A stretch of 14,927 nt of DNA from Candidatus Heimdallarchaeota archaeon (GCA_023139025.1 JAGLOH010000015.1:1-14927), one strand, 5' to 3'. Positions 1-7,025 are shown, counted from the first letter of the stretch. Translations and numbers: made by a program. The notes: generated by a model not told the origin, from the letters alone.

Positions 1-522
1 CATCGCAAAGATGTTTTTTACCTCTCTTTGCACGCTCATCCTAACTACTCCTATCCAGGAACTGGTTTTCCTACTGAGATAGGTGTTGTAGAAGGAAAGG
101 GGTATAATGTCAATGTTGCTTTATTACCTGGAATAAAAAGTATGGATTGGTTGAAGGCACTGATTTTTTCACTAAAAATAGTTAAACAATACAAACCTGA
201 ATTTATTCTCGTCTCTGTTGGTTTTGATTCTTTAGCTGGAGATCCTGTCGGAGTTATGAGTGTTGGATCAAATGCGTTTTATGCTGCAGGCTACCTTCTT
301 AATGAAATTGCTCAAGAATGTTGTGAAGGTAAAATTGCTTGCACTTTAGAAGGTGGATACAAACTTGATCAATTAGAGGACGTAAGCTCAAAATTCCTAT
401 TGGGTTTGCTTGGAAACAAACCATATATCTTAGACAAATTAGAAGAAACTGAAACTTCTGAACATACAGCTAGTATGTTGAAACAGGTAAGAAAAGCATT
501 AATTGCTCACTGGAGATTTTGA
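1..522 (+). CDS. Histone deacetylase / acetylpolyamine amidohydrolase family, 3' part only
   Basis: The reading frame is open from base 1 and ends at TGA 520-522, so this is the last ~173 residues of a gene that starts before the window; a TTG at 28 is an internal Leu codon, not a start. The segment VFYLSLHAHPNYSYPGTG resembles the conserved stretch of class II HDACs and acetylpolyamine amidohydrolases that precedes GYNVNV. The motif GFDSLAGDP supplies the aspartate that is a zinc ligand in this family, and LEGGY carries the catalytic tyrosine. The first two zinc ligands (the DxH motif) would lie further upstream. The common GFDAH histidine is Leu here. The family removes acetyl groups from lysines or polyamines in the cytoplasm; the substrate cannot be told from the sequence. 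No transcription terminator is visible after the stop, and the next gene begins 58 bases later with its own promoter. Confidence 0.9.
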   Translation, partial: HRKDVFYLSLHAHPNYSYPGTGFPTEIGVVEGKGYNVNVALLPGIKSMDWLKALIFSLKIVKQYKPEFILVSVGFDSLAGDPVGVMSVGSNAFYAAGYLLNEIAQECCEGKIACTLEGGYKLDQLEDVSSKFLLGLLGNKPYILDKLEETETSEHTASMLKQVRKALIAHWRF

Positions 523-548
523 AGAAACTACTTTATAAAAATGGGAAT

Positions 549-561
549 ACTTTTTAAATAT
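549..561 (+). promoter_or_regulatory. TATA box of the UMF1-like permease gene (leaderless spacing)
   Basis: The stretch ACTTTTTAAATAT is centred about 26 bases before ATG 581, the distance expected between an archaeal TATA box and the transcription start. The mRNA would therefore begin at or next to the start codon. No Shine-Dalgarno sequence precedes the ATG, which agrees. A second AT-rich box (CTTTATAAAA, 531-540) could give a ~20-base leader instead. Confidence 0.45.
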
Positions 562-580
562 CTATTTTATTTCAAATTCT

Positions 581-1975
581 ATGTCTGAAGTTTTAGAAGA
601 AGAGGTTGAATTAGAAACTAAAACATCTAAGCTCAACGTATTCAATTGGTCAATGTACGACTTAGCAAACACAATTTATTCTATGATAATTGTTAGTTTG
701 ATTATTAACCGGTATGTATTGGTAATAGGTCAAGTCGAGTATGGAATGGAATATGGAGAAGCTAGCTTTGTTTTTGGAGTTGTAGCAGCTGTTATGCAAG
801 TAGTAACAGCAATAGGCATGCCAATAATGGGAGCATTGAGTGATACTACAGGAAAAAGAAAACCATTTGTTCTTGTTTTAACAGGTATAATATTATTATT
901 CGCAAGTCTTCTTGGTTTGTTCCACAATATTTTCATAGTGTTGATTTTATATGTTATTGCTAATATAGCCTACCAATGGAGTCTTGCTTTTTATGACGCA
1001 ATGTTGCCTTTTATAGCTAATCCAAAAGATGCTGGTAAAGTTGGAGGATTTGGTGTAGCTTTTGGTTATTTAGGAACAATAATTTCCTTATTAGTAATGT
1101 ACCCACTGATTATAGTTTATGGTGATGTAATAAGCAAAGATCCAAATCCAGCTAATCTAACATATGGTTATACAGGTGAATGGTGGGTATTTGTTATCCC
1201 AATGGCACTTTTCCTTGTGTTTGGAATTCCGCTATTTTTTGTTAAAGAGAGACAGAAGAAAACAAAAATATCAGAACAGAAGCAAATACTCAAAAAAACC
1301 TTTAAACAGCTAGGTAGGACTTTTAAAGAAATAAGAAAACATCGTCAGATGTTTATCTTTGTAATAGGATATTTCTTCATTGTAGATGTAGCAAATGTTA
1401 TTGTAGCTTATATGACACCTTTAGTGACTGATGCACTTCAAATTGAAGGTGCGGGTATTTCAAAAGACCTTTTTGCAATAATTTTCATAATTATTGCGAC
1501 CGTATCAGCTGTAGTTTTCACATACTTCATTGGTAAATTTGCAGAAAAATATGGTGCTAAAAATGCTTTCTTCCTCGTTGGAGGATTATGGGCTGTTGCT
1601 TTAATTTTAGGAATATTAGGAATATTTGTATGGGCACCTATAACAATTGGGTTCAATTTTCCATTTATCATGATGCTTGTAATGGGAAGTTCAGCTGGTG
1701 TAGCCTTAGGAGGAACTTGGACAGCTCAAAGAGTTATGGTGATGGAATTAGCTCCTAAAGAGAAATTCGGAGAATATTTTGGATTCTCAAAACTAAGTGG
1801 GAAGGTTTCTTCAGCATTAGGACCTCTAATCTTTGGAGCAATTCTACTAGCTCTTGATCCAGTAATCAGTTTCAAAGCATATGGAGTAGCTATGGCTGTT
1901 GTTGGCGGTATAATGGCAATTGGCTTAGTAATTATATCGTTTGTACGACCTGACAAATCCGCAAGGAATTACTAA
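581..1975 (+). CDS. Major facilitator permease, UMF1/Atg22-like family
   Basis: This is a 464-residue polytopic membrane protein with about 12 hydrophobic segments after a short acidic N-terminus (SEVLEEEVELE). The opening FNWSMYDLANTIYS (residues 21-34) matches the W-x-x-YD-x-AN signature of UMF1/Atg22 transporters. GALSDTTGKRKP (84-95) is the MFS motif A loop between helices 2 and 3. A long basic cytoplasmic loop (about 222-255) separates the two halves, as in MFS proteins. Atg22 exports amino acids from the yeast vacuole; for prokaryotic UMF1 proteins the substrate is mostly unknown, and none can be named here. ATG 581 fits the hydrophobic profile and the TATA box 26 bases upstream. A hairpin and T-run follow the stop, so it is probably transcribed alone. 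Confidence 0.88.
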   Translation: MSEVLEEEVELETKTSKLNVFNWSMYDLANTIYSMIIVSLIINRYVLVIGQVEYGMEYGEASFVFGVVAAVMQVVTAIGMPIMGALSDTTGKRKPFVLVLTGIILLFASLLGLFHNIFIVLILYVIANIAYQWSLAFYDAMLPFIANPKDAGKVGGFGVAFGYLGTIISLLVMYPLIIVYGDVISKDPNPANLTYGYTGEWWVFVIPMALFLVFGIPLFFVKERQKKTKISEQKQILKKTFKQLGRTFKEIRKHRQMFIFVIGYFFIVDVANVIVAYMTPLVTDALQIEGAGISKDLFAIIFIIIATVSAVVFTYFIGKFAEKYGAKNAFFLVGGLWAVALILGILGIFVWAPITIGFNFPFIMMLVMGSSAGVALGGTWTAQRVMVMELAPKEKFGEYFGFSKLSGKVSSALGPLIFGAILLALDPVISFKAYGVAMAVVGGIMAIGLVIISFVRPDKSARNY

Positions 1976-1993
1976 TCTTTTCTTTAAAAAATA

Positions 1994-2028
1994 AGAAGGA
2001 AGGAATTACTTTTCCTCTTCCTTTTTTT
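1994..2028 (+). terminator. Purine/pyrimidine hairpin followed by a T-run
   Basis: An AAGAAGGAAGGAA arm (from 1994) can pair, with a two-base bulge, with TTTCCTCTTCC (2011-2021) across a short loop, and seven T follow directly (2022-2028). It lies ~20 bases after the permease stop. The T-rich end suits archaeal termination, which mainly needs a T-tract; the hairpin may be incidental. Confidence 0.45.
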
Positions 2029-2171
2029 ACTCATTTCTTTGGTTTATTATTTTAATAGTTTAGAGTACTATTGAATCTACAGTAACTATTAACATGGATT
2101 GTAGAGCATTAGAGAGCGAAAGCTTATCAATGAATCATCTAAATATGTTTAAGTAACAAAAGCAGCTAAAA

Positions 2172-2181
2172 ACTTTTAATA
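2172..2181 (+). promoter_or_regulatory. Possible TATA box of the serine hydrolase gene
   Basis: ACTTTTAATA is centred about 56 bases before ATG 2233, which would give a leader of ~30 bases. The leader holds only a weak purine stretch (CAGGGAAG) before the ATG. The rest of the 257-base gap 1976-2232 shows no gene-like frame, no tRNA and no clear repeat beyond an 11-base duplication at 1963-1973 and 2000-2010. Confidence 0.3.
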
Positions 2182-2232
2182 ATTCATTAGAATTGTTAAT
2201 CACTTAAGTATAGAAAACAGGGAAGTAGATTT

Positions 2233-3612
2233 ATGTCAAATAATAATATGTGGGAAGAACTTGAACAAAAAATAACAAGTGTTATGCAAAAAACAAAAAT
2301 TCCAGGTTTGAGTATCGCGATAATTAAGGATCAAAATGTAATATATTCTAAAGGATTTGGAGCTAGAGATATTTCAAAAAATCTGCCTACAAGTCCTGAT
2401 ACTCTTTATGGTGTTGGTTCATGTACTAAAGCATTAACTTGTTTGGCAATAATGCAACTAGCAGAAAAAGGAAAATTATCCATTGATGATCCCGTGAAAA
2501 AACACATTCCTTTCAAATTAGAGGTGGAGGATAAACCTGTACTAATTCGTCATTTGATGTCACATTCATCGGGAATTCCAAATTTAGGTTCTGCATCAGT
2601 TCTTATCTCACGTCATGCACCAACTGAAGAAACTTGGGTACCTTTTGCAAGCAAAGATGATTTCTATACCTTCATTAACGGAGCTAAAGAGGAAGTTGCT
2701 GATGAACCTGAGAAAAGATATTTCTACTTTAATTCTGGGTTTACTCTACTGGGAGAGATAATAGAATCAATTAGTGGTTTGAAGTATGAAGAGTATGTAA
2801 ATGAGTTTATTTTGAAACCACTTAGTATGCACAGATCAACCTTTCTCGAAGAAATATTTGAGAAAGATGAAGATAAAATGACTGCATACCTTGCTGAGGA
2901 AGATAAACCTATAGTCAAAATGCATCCTTTTGACCAATTTATCTACGCTGCAGGAGGACTGCTTAGTTCAGTCAACGAATTCACTAATTTTCTTTTTATG
3001 TTCCTGAATAAAGGTAAGTTTGAAGACACCCAAATCATTAATTCAGAATCACTTGATGAAATGTTTACAATTCATATAAACACACCTTTAGTCTACTGGG
3101 GAAGAAGTGGATATGGCTTTGGTTTAGCTATTTCAGAAGACTTTCTTGGATATAAACTCATATCTCATGGTGGTTCTACAGGTTTATCAAGTGCACATTT
3201 TGCATTCATTCCTGAACTCAATATCGGGGTTGTATCTGCAGCTAATGTTGGTAATAGTCCCGGTGTTCTGATATCTCAAACGGTATTAAGTTTGCTTCTT
3301 GATAAAAATCCAGAAGAAGTTATTCCATTCTTTAATATACAAAGAAAAATGGAACAATTTTCTGGAGAATATGTAAACTATAAAGGATTAAACAAAATTA
3401 AAGTATTCATCGAGAATGGCATCCTTATTGCTGAATTTAAATCAGGTTCAAATCTACTCAAATATACACTCATACCTGAAGATCTACAAATTTCAAACAA
3501 TAAATTTTACCTTTATTCTTTTGGGGATAAAACACCTATTACATTCGAAATCAAAGATGATGGACAAATTAATGTCTATGTAGAACGGAATTGTTTTCAT
3601 AAAATAAAATGA
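2233..3612 (+). CDS. Class C beta-lactamase-like serine hydrolase (peptidase S12 family)
   Basis: The 459-residue protein has all three active-site motifs of the beta-lactamase/penicillin-binding-protein fold. SCTK (63-66) is S-x-x-K with the nucleophilic serine and general-base lysine; YFN (165-167) is the Y-x-N motif; HGG (312-314), within SHGGSTG, is the H/K-x-G motif. The catalytic domain spans about 8-335. The last ~110 residues look like a beta-rich C-terminal domain, as in many family members. There is no signal peptide or membrane segment, so it is predicted to be cytoplasmic. Archaea lack murein, so a peptidase or esterase role is more likely than antibiotic resistance; some archaeal relatives such as LACTB-like proteins have peptidase or hydrolase activity. 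The exact substrate is unknown. It appears monocistronic, with a T-rich stretch after the stop. Confidence 0.9.
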   Translation: MSNNNMWEELEQKITSVMQKTKIPGLSIAIIKDQNVIYSKGFGARDISKNLPTSPDTLYGVGSCTKALTCLAIMQLAEKGKLSIDDPVKKHIPFKLEVEDKPVLIRHLMSHSSGIPNLGSASVLISRHAPTEETWVPFASKDDFYTFINGAKEEVADEPEKRYFYFNSGFTLLGEIIESISGLKYEEYVNEFILKPLSMHRSTFLEEIFEKDEDKMTAYLAEEDKPIVKMHPFDQFIYAAGGLLSSVNEFTNFLFMFLNKGKFEDTQIINSESLDEMFTIHINTPLVYWGRSGYGFGLAISEDFLGYKLISHGGSTGLSSAHFAFIPELNIGVVSAANVGNSPGVLISQTVLSLLLDKNPEEVIPFFNIQRKMEQFSGEYVNYKGLNKIKVFIENGILIAEFKSGSNLLKYTLIPEDLQISNNKFYLYSFGDKTPITFEIKDDGQINVYVERNCFHKIK

Positions 3613-3618
3613 TTCTAT

Positions 3619-3630
3619 CCTTTTTTTCTT
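3619..3630 (+). terminator. T-rich tract after the serine hydrolase gene
   Basis: CCTTTTTTTCTT starts seven bases after the stop codon at 3610-3612. T-tracts like this are enough for termination by archaeal RNA polymerase. There is no hairpin. Confidence 0.35.
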
Positions 3631-3649
3631 TTAAAACACGCACAACAAG

Positions 3650-3660
3650 AGTTTTAATTT
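3650..3660 (+). promoter_or_regulatory. TATA box of the MoxR-type ATPase gene (leaderless spacing)
   Basis: AGTTTTAATTT is centred about 27 bases before ATG 3682, placing transcription start at the start codon. This supports ATG 3682 rather than the TTG directly before it (3679). A second TATA-like box (TCTTTTAAAA, 3628-3637) lies further upstream. Confidence 0.4.
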
Positions 3661-3681
3661 CTCCTTCTTTATATTAATTTG

Positions 3682-4572
3682 ATGTCTAAAGGAAGTCAAC
3701 TTTCAAAAGAAGTTCTAGATAAAATGTCAAAACTCATCATTGGACGAAAGAAAGAGCTAGAAATGATGGTTAGAGCTATTGAAAAGGATTTACCAATTAT
3801 TATTGAAGGTCCAGTTGGAACTGGAAAGACAGAGATGGCTAAAGCTTTAGCAGAGAGTCTTGAGAGACCTTTCATTAGAGTAGATGGCGATGATAGTTTA
3901 ACCTCAATTAAACTGAAGGGATGGTATGATCCTCCTCTTGTGCTAGAAAAGGGTTTTTCGAAAGATACATTCATTTCAGGACCTTTAACTGAAGCAATGG
4001 AAGAAGGAGGATTATTTTTTTATAATGAAGTTAATCGAGCTCCTTCTGAAACTATTAATGCTGTACTAACAGCTCTTGATGAGAGATTGATTACTATACC
4101 GCAGTTAGGAGAAATTAAAGCGCGGAAAGGTTTCATACCTGTTTTCACATATAATCCACAAGACACAGTAGCTACAAATCCCTTACCAAAAGCATTCTAT
4201 GATCGTTGCATTTGGATCAATGTTTCTCATCAACCTTTGGAAGAAATGATCGAAATTGTAAAACTTCGAACTAGTAGCACTGATAATTTTCTTATTCGAA
4301 TATCATGTGAGATTGTTGAAGCTTCACTTAATCATCCTGAGCTAGAATATGGCTCAACTGTTCGTGGAGCAATACAATTAGTATATCTCTTTAGAGCAAA
4401 TGAAAGAATAGATGAGATTGAACTTATTGAGAGAGCAATATCCGTTCATTCTCGGAAAATTAGAAGCAAAACATCCAGTAGAAAAAACGAAGTAAAAATT
4501 ATAGAAGAAATCATCTCTAAAGTCCTGGCTAAATATGACGATAATAGGATTACACGAAAAAAAGAAGACTAG
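3682..4572 (+). CDS. MoxR-family AAA+ ATPase
   Basis: The 296-residue protein is a MoxR-type AAA+ ATPase. Walker A is GPVGTGKT (43-50). The Walker B region reads LFFYNEVNRAP (111-121), with Asn in place of the usual Asp before the catalytic Glu. TYNP (156-159) is sensor 1, and the GSTVRGA segment near the C-terminus fits the sensor-2 arginine. MoxR ATPases work with a VWA partner as chaperones that mature or insert cofactors into target complexes; the partner gene follows directly here. ATG 3682 is preferred over the adjacent TTG. The gene ends CGA AAA AAA GAA GAC TAG, and the seven-A run may let ribosomes or RNA polymerase slip into the VWA frame. The client protein is not identifiable from this window. 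Confidence 0.92.
   Translation: MSKGSQLSKEVLDKMSKLIIGRKKELEMMVRAIEKDLPIIIEGPVGTGKTEMAKALAESLERPFIRVDGDDSLTSIKLKGWYDPPLVLEKGFSKDTFISGPLTEAMEEGGLFFYNEVNRAPSETINAVLTALDERLITIPQLGEIKARKGFIPVFTYNPQDTVATNPLPKAFYDRCIWINVSHQPLEEMIEIVKLRTSSTDNFLIRISCEIVEASLNHPELEYGSTVRGAIQLVYLFRANERIDEIELIERAISVHSRKIRSKTSSRKNEVKIIEEIISKVLAKYDDNRITRKKED
4557..4563 (+). other. Candidate -1 frameshift (slippery) site joining the ATPase and VWA frames
   Basis: A7 is read CGA AAA AAA GAA in the ATPase frame. It fits the pattern of a -1 slippery heptamer (A AAA AAA), and the VWA frame is exactly -1 relative to the ATPase frame. Slipping here gives ...RKKRRLGDLTSS... and continues without a stop into the VWA protein. A weak 5-bp stem (TCATC 4584-4588 with GATGA 4599-4603) lies downstream. 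A missing A in the assembly would produce the same picture. Confidence 0.35.
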
Positions 4573-4576
4573 GTGA
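4571..4576 (+). promoter_or_regulatory. Shine-Dalgarno-like AGGTGA overlapping the ATPase stop codon
   Basis: AGGTGA matches the archaeal anti-Shine-Dalgarno complement (GGAGGTGATC) and begins inside the TAG stop. No ATG, GTG or TTG in the VWA frame lies at normal spacing; only an ATT at 4590 is near, 13 bases on. It could support reinitiation at a non-standard codon or be chance. Confidence 0.25.
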
Positions 4577-4637
4577 CCTTACATCATCAATTGTAGGGGA
4601 TGAACCGTTTCTTGCTTTCCCATCAAATGCTGGCCGA

Positions 4638-5594
4638 ATGACCATTAATGAGATTCATCTTGAACTTGGTAAAAAAGAAGATAATATGGCACGTATTATT
4701 GAATTAGCTGAAAGAGCTGCAAAGGAAAGTAATCTGGAGGGTTTAAGACTTATCGCAACCAACTATCCCATGATAGCAGCTAAAATACTTAATAAAATTG
4801 AATTAACCGATCAAATGTTAGATAATCTTACTGGAGAAGATTTGATTCAACTATATTCTAGAACAAAAAAACATCTTAACTATAATATTCGTAAGAAACT
4901 TCTAGAGAAACTTATACCATTCATAACAGAAAAAGCTAAAACTATTTTCAGACGGGGGATTTCATCTTCAGTTTCTAGATATGTAAATTATCAACCAGGT
5001 GATTCTTGGGAAATTGAAATGACTTTTGAGAAAATGTTGAGCAGTGGGAAGCTAAATCCTGATTATGATAGTATAGTTGTCAAAGAACCTTCAAAAAGAA
5101 AGAAGAGCATTGTTATTTGTATTGACAAAAGTCTTAGTGTTTTACAGCTAATCCATCAGATCGTTCTGATGGCTTCAGTTTTGTCTCTTTCAGTTAAACG
5201 AGATAACTTTGCAATAATAGAATTTGATTCAGAAGCTCAACTGTTAAAGCCTATGTCTAAGAGAATCCCACCTGAAGAACTAGTAGAACTAATTTTGAAT
5301 GTTGAAAGTGGAGGAAAAACAGATTTAGATAAAGCCTTACAATTGGCCACAAAACAGCTGAAAGATAGTACATCAAGAGAAAAAATCATCTACATCATCA
5401 GCGACCTTGAGAGAACTATAGGAAAAAATCCACTCCCAATTATTCAACGTATTCCAGATTTAAGAATAGTTTATGCAAGAACATACAGACGAGTTTCCTT
5501 TGTTGATGAAATCGTTTCTCTATCAAATGTAAAGATGGTTGAATTGAATCATAATTCCGATCTAGTGGATTTGACTACCAAACTAGTTTCATGA
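4638..5594 (+). CDS. VWA (MIDAS) domain protein, CoxE-like partner of the MoxR ATPase
   Basis: From ATG 4638 the product has 318 residues: an all-helical N-terminal part (1-105), a linker (YQPGDSWEIEMTFEKML, 118-134) typical of ATPase-associated VWA proteins, and a C-terminal VWA domain (~155-318). The metal-ion site is complete: D163-K-S165-L-S167, T228 (GGKTD) and D256 (ISDLE). The family uses this Mg-binding site to engage substrates for the neighbouring MoxR ATPase. The start is uncertain. The frame is open back to 4548 and the codons 4566-4637 read like protein (LGDLTSSIVGDEPFLAFPSNAGR), yet no ATG, GTG or TTG occurs there. ATG 4638 has neither a Shine-Dalgarno sequence nor a TATA box. 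The true N-terminus may come from a frameshift fusion with the ATPase. The stop overlaps the stop of the convergent gene. Confidence 0.88.
   Translation: MTINEIHLELGKKEDNMARIIELAERAAKESNLEGLRLIATNYPMIAAKILNKIELTDQMLDNLTGEDLIQLYSRTKKHLNYNIRKKLLEKLIPFITEKAKTIFRRGISSSVSRYVNYQPGDSWEIEMTFEKMLSSGKLNPDYDSIVVKEPSKRKKSIVICIDKSLSVLQLIHQIVLMASVLSLSVKRDNFAIIEFDSEAQLLKPMSKRIPPEELVELILNVESGGKTDLDKALQLATKQLKDSTSREKIIYIISDLERTIGKNPLPIIQRIPDLRIVYARTYRRVSFVDEIVSLSNVKMVELNHNSDLVDLTTKLVS
5589..5594. other. Palindromic overlap of two convergent stop codons (TCATGA)
   Basis: TCATGA reads Ser-stop on both strands. It ends the VWA gene (TGA 5592-5594) and, on the other strand, the membrane hydrolase gene (TGA 5591-5589). 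There is no room for a terminator between the genes, so each transcript must run into the other gene. Confidence 0.9.
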
Positions 5595-6929
5595 TTTAGC
5601 TTTCTTACTCTTTCTAAGTGCGATTATTTGGTCTGCAAATATTATAGCCAACCCAATCCCACTCAATATTCCTCCTTCTATAACTGCTTGTTTTCTATGT
5701 ATAACATAATTTATAGCAATTTTAGCTTCATAAATGAAAGATTCAGTTGTGTTCCATTCATCTACAAATGTAATTAAGAAAACTGTTTCTTCTTCCTCAG
5801 TTTCATTAAAGGTTATAAGGATACCAGAAGCCATTTCATCTCCAATTAGTTTGGACTCGAAAATACTCTCATCTTTTGCTTGATTAGTTAAGATTGAATA
5901 GGAAGCAATCATTTGTTCATAAGTGATATTTTTATCATAGTAGTTATTCGTTAAGTTTTCAAAATTATCAAAAAAGCTTATGAAAGTATCATTATTGGAA
6001 GTTAGGACTGTAACATTATAATCAACTAAACCTGTTTCACTACTAAAATTTACTAAAGTAGTAGCTTGAGGTTTGTTCACAAAAGCTATACCCAGAGTTG
6101 GATCGAAGAGTGATTGCGTACTCTTGTATTCATATGAAATTTCATAATCCATAGATCTATTCAATCCAATTATGGGTCCTAGCATTAAGCCTAAGAATAT
6201 CAGAAAAATTCCAAAGAGTGTGAGTTGTCTCTTTATCAAACTCCACGTTGCTTTTAAATTTGTATAAAATTTCTTCCGGTCTTCTGCTGGTTTCCGTTTC
6301 TTTCTTCTGAATGCTGGAAATAGGATTACTAACATCCATACAATAAATAAGAGAACATGAAACGTGAACTGAGCGATGTATAAATCCAGAAATTCTCCAT
6401 AGATTGATTGAAGTTCTTCTTGGGACAGATCTATGAAAAACATCCTTTGCCCTTCAGTCATGGAATAAATCGACCAACCTGGAATCAGACCAACAAAGGT
6501 TAATGGAAAGAACAACCATGCTTCGTTTCTGAAACGAAGATAAACTGAAAGATCGTACAGATTATTATCTAAAGGCCAGAATAGAAGAAGTGGTCCCCAG
6601 CTCAGGTCTAGAAAAATATGAACTATCCACATTAGTGAAGCTAGTTTAACAAATCTTACAATCTTATGAGTTGCTGATTCTATTGGACTTGCGTCTTTAT
6701 TGATTTTATCTATAACTAGCATACTGAAAAGAATGAACGTGGGAAGAATCAAGCTGTGCGTGTAAGACCTGTGATACCCAATAAGTAAATCTATATCGGG
6801 GAGAACTGCTACAAGATTAATAAGTATAAACTCCCACCTATGTTCTTTATAGTATGCCTTATTTTTCTTTGATAATAATAACCATACAATAATACCTTGT
6901 ACAGCTAGATGTGTGGGTGTATATGTCAT
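5589..6929 (-). CDS. YdjM/DUF457-like membrane-bound metal-dependent hydrolase with a large extracytoplasmic domain
   Basis: The 446-residue protein begins TPTHLAVQ and has VLPDIDLLIGYHRSYTHSL (42-60), giving the H7, D45, D47, H53 and H58 pattern of the YdjM/DUF457 family of membrane-bound metal-dependent hydrolases. HIFLD (104-108) may add further ligands. Membrane segments are seen near residues 7-19, 33-50, 58-73, 95-120, 138-155, 187-206 and 237-256. Typical YdjM proteins are about 200 residues; here a ~160-residue, mostly polar region (257-415) and a final helix (419-436) with a basic tail are added. That region has seven N-x-S/T sequons (N294, N305, N313, N325, N334, N375, N393), which suggests it is outside the cell and glycosylated. 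The substrate is unknown. The gene is convergent to the VWA gene and divergent from mcm. Confidence 0.8.
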   Translation of the reverse strand: MTYTPTHLAVQGIIVWLLLSKKNKAYYKEHRWEFILINLVAVLPDIDLLIGYHRSYTHSLILPTFILFSMLVIDKINKDASPIESATHKIVRFVKLASLMWIVHIFLDLSWGPLLLFWPLDNNLYDLSVYLRFRNEAWLFFPLTFVGLIPGWSIYSMTEGQRMFFIDLSQEELQSIYGEFLDLYIAQFTFHVLLFIVWMLVILFPAFRRKKRKPAEDRKKFYTNLKATWSLIKRQLTLFGIFLIFLGLMLGPIIGLNRSMDYEISYEYKSTQSLFDPTLGIAFVNKPQATTLVNFSSETGLVDYNVTVLTSNNDTFISFFDNFENLTNNYYDKNITYEQMIASYSILTNQAKDESIFESKLIGDEMASGILITFNETEEEETVFLITFVDEWNTTESFIYEAKIAINYVIHRKQAVIEGGILSGIGLAIIFADQIIALRKSKKAKS

Positions 6930-6954
6930 TTACTTCACTAATCTTTAGTTTTGT

Positions 6955-6972
6955 TAAGTTTACGCTAACTTA
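6955..6972. repeat. Inverted repeat TAAGTT-N6-AACTTA in the divergent promoter region
   Basis: A perfect 6-bp inverted repeat with a 6-base spacer (TACGCT) lies ~26 bases before the start of the membrane hydrolase gene. It shares the half-site TAAGT/ACTTA with a second dyad at 7039-7051. It may be an operator, but short dyads are common in AT-rich DNA. Confidence 0.3.
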
Positions 6973-6984
6973 TTTCTATTGTTA

Positions 6985-6995
6985 ATTTTTATACT
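6985..6995 (-). promoter_or_regulatory. Possible TATA box of the membrane hydrolase gene
   Basis: On the minus strand this reads AGTATAAAAAT, a good archaeal TATA box. Transcription would start near 6962, leaving a ~33-base leader with a weak GTGA motif (6934-6937) before ATG 6929. Confidence 0.35.
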
Positions 6996-7025
6996 AATAA
7001 ATAATTATATCTAATGAAAGTAAAT

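Noticed and set aside
1963..2010. An 11-base direct repeat, AAGGAATTACT, at 1963-1973 and 2000-2010 around the permease stop codon
   Set aside because: It is short, with no mobile element or integration signature between the copies. It is most likely chance in AT-rich sequence or a small duplication.
2233..3612. Beta-lactamase antibiotic resistance gene
   Set aside because: The motifs are those of the broad class C/serine hydrolase family. There is no signal peptide and archaea lack murein, so a resistance role is not supported.
6967..7018. Very AT-rich stretch in the mcm upstream region as a possible replication origin or unwinding element
   Set aside because: No orc1/cdc6 gene is near, and no origin-recognition-box-like G-rich repeats are visible. 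The composition fits ordinary promoter DNA here.
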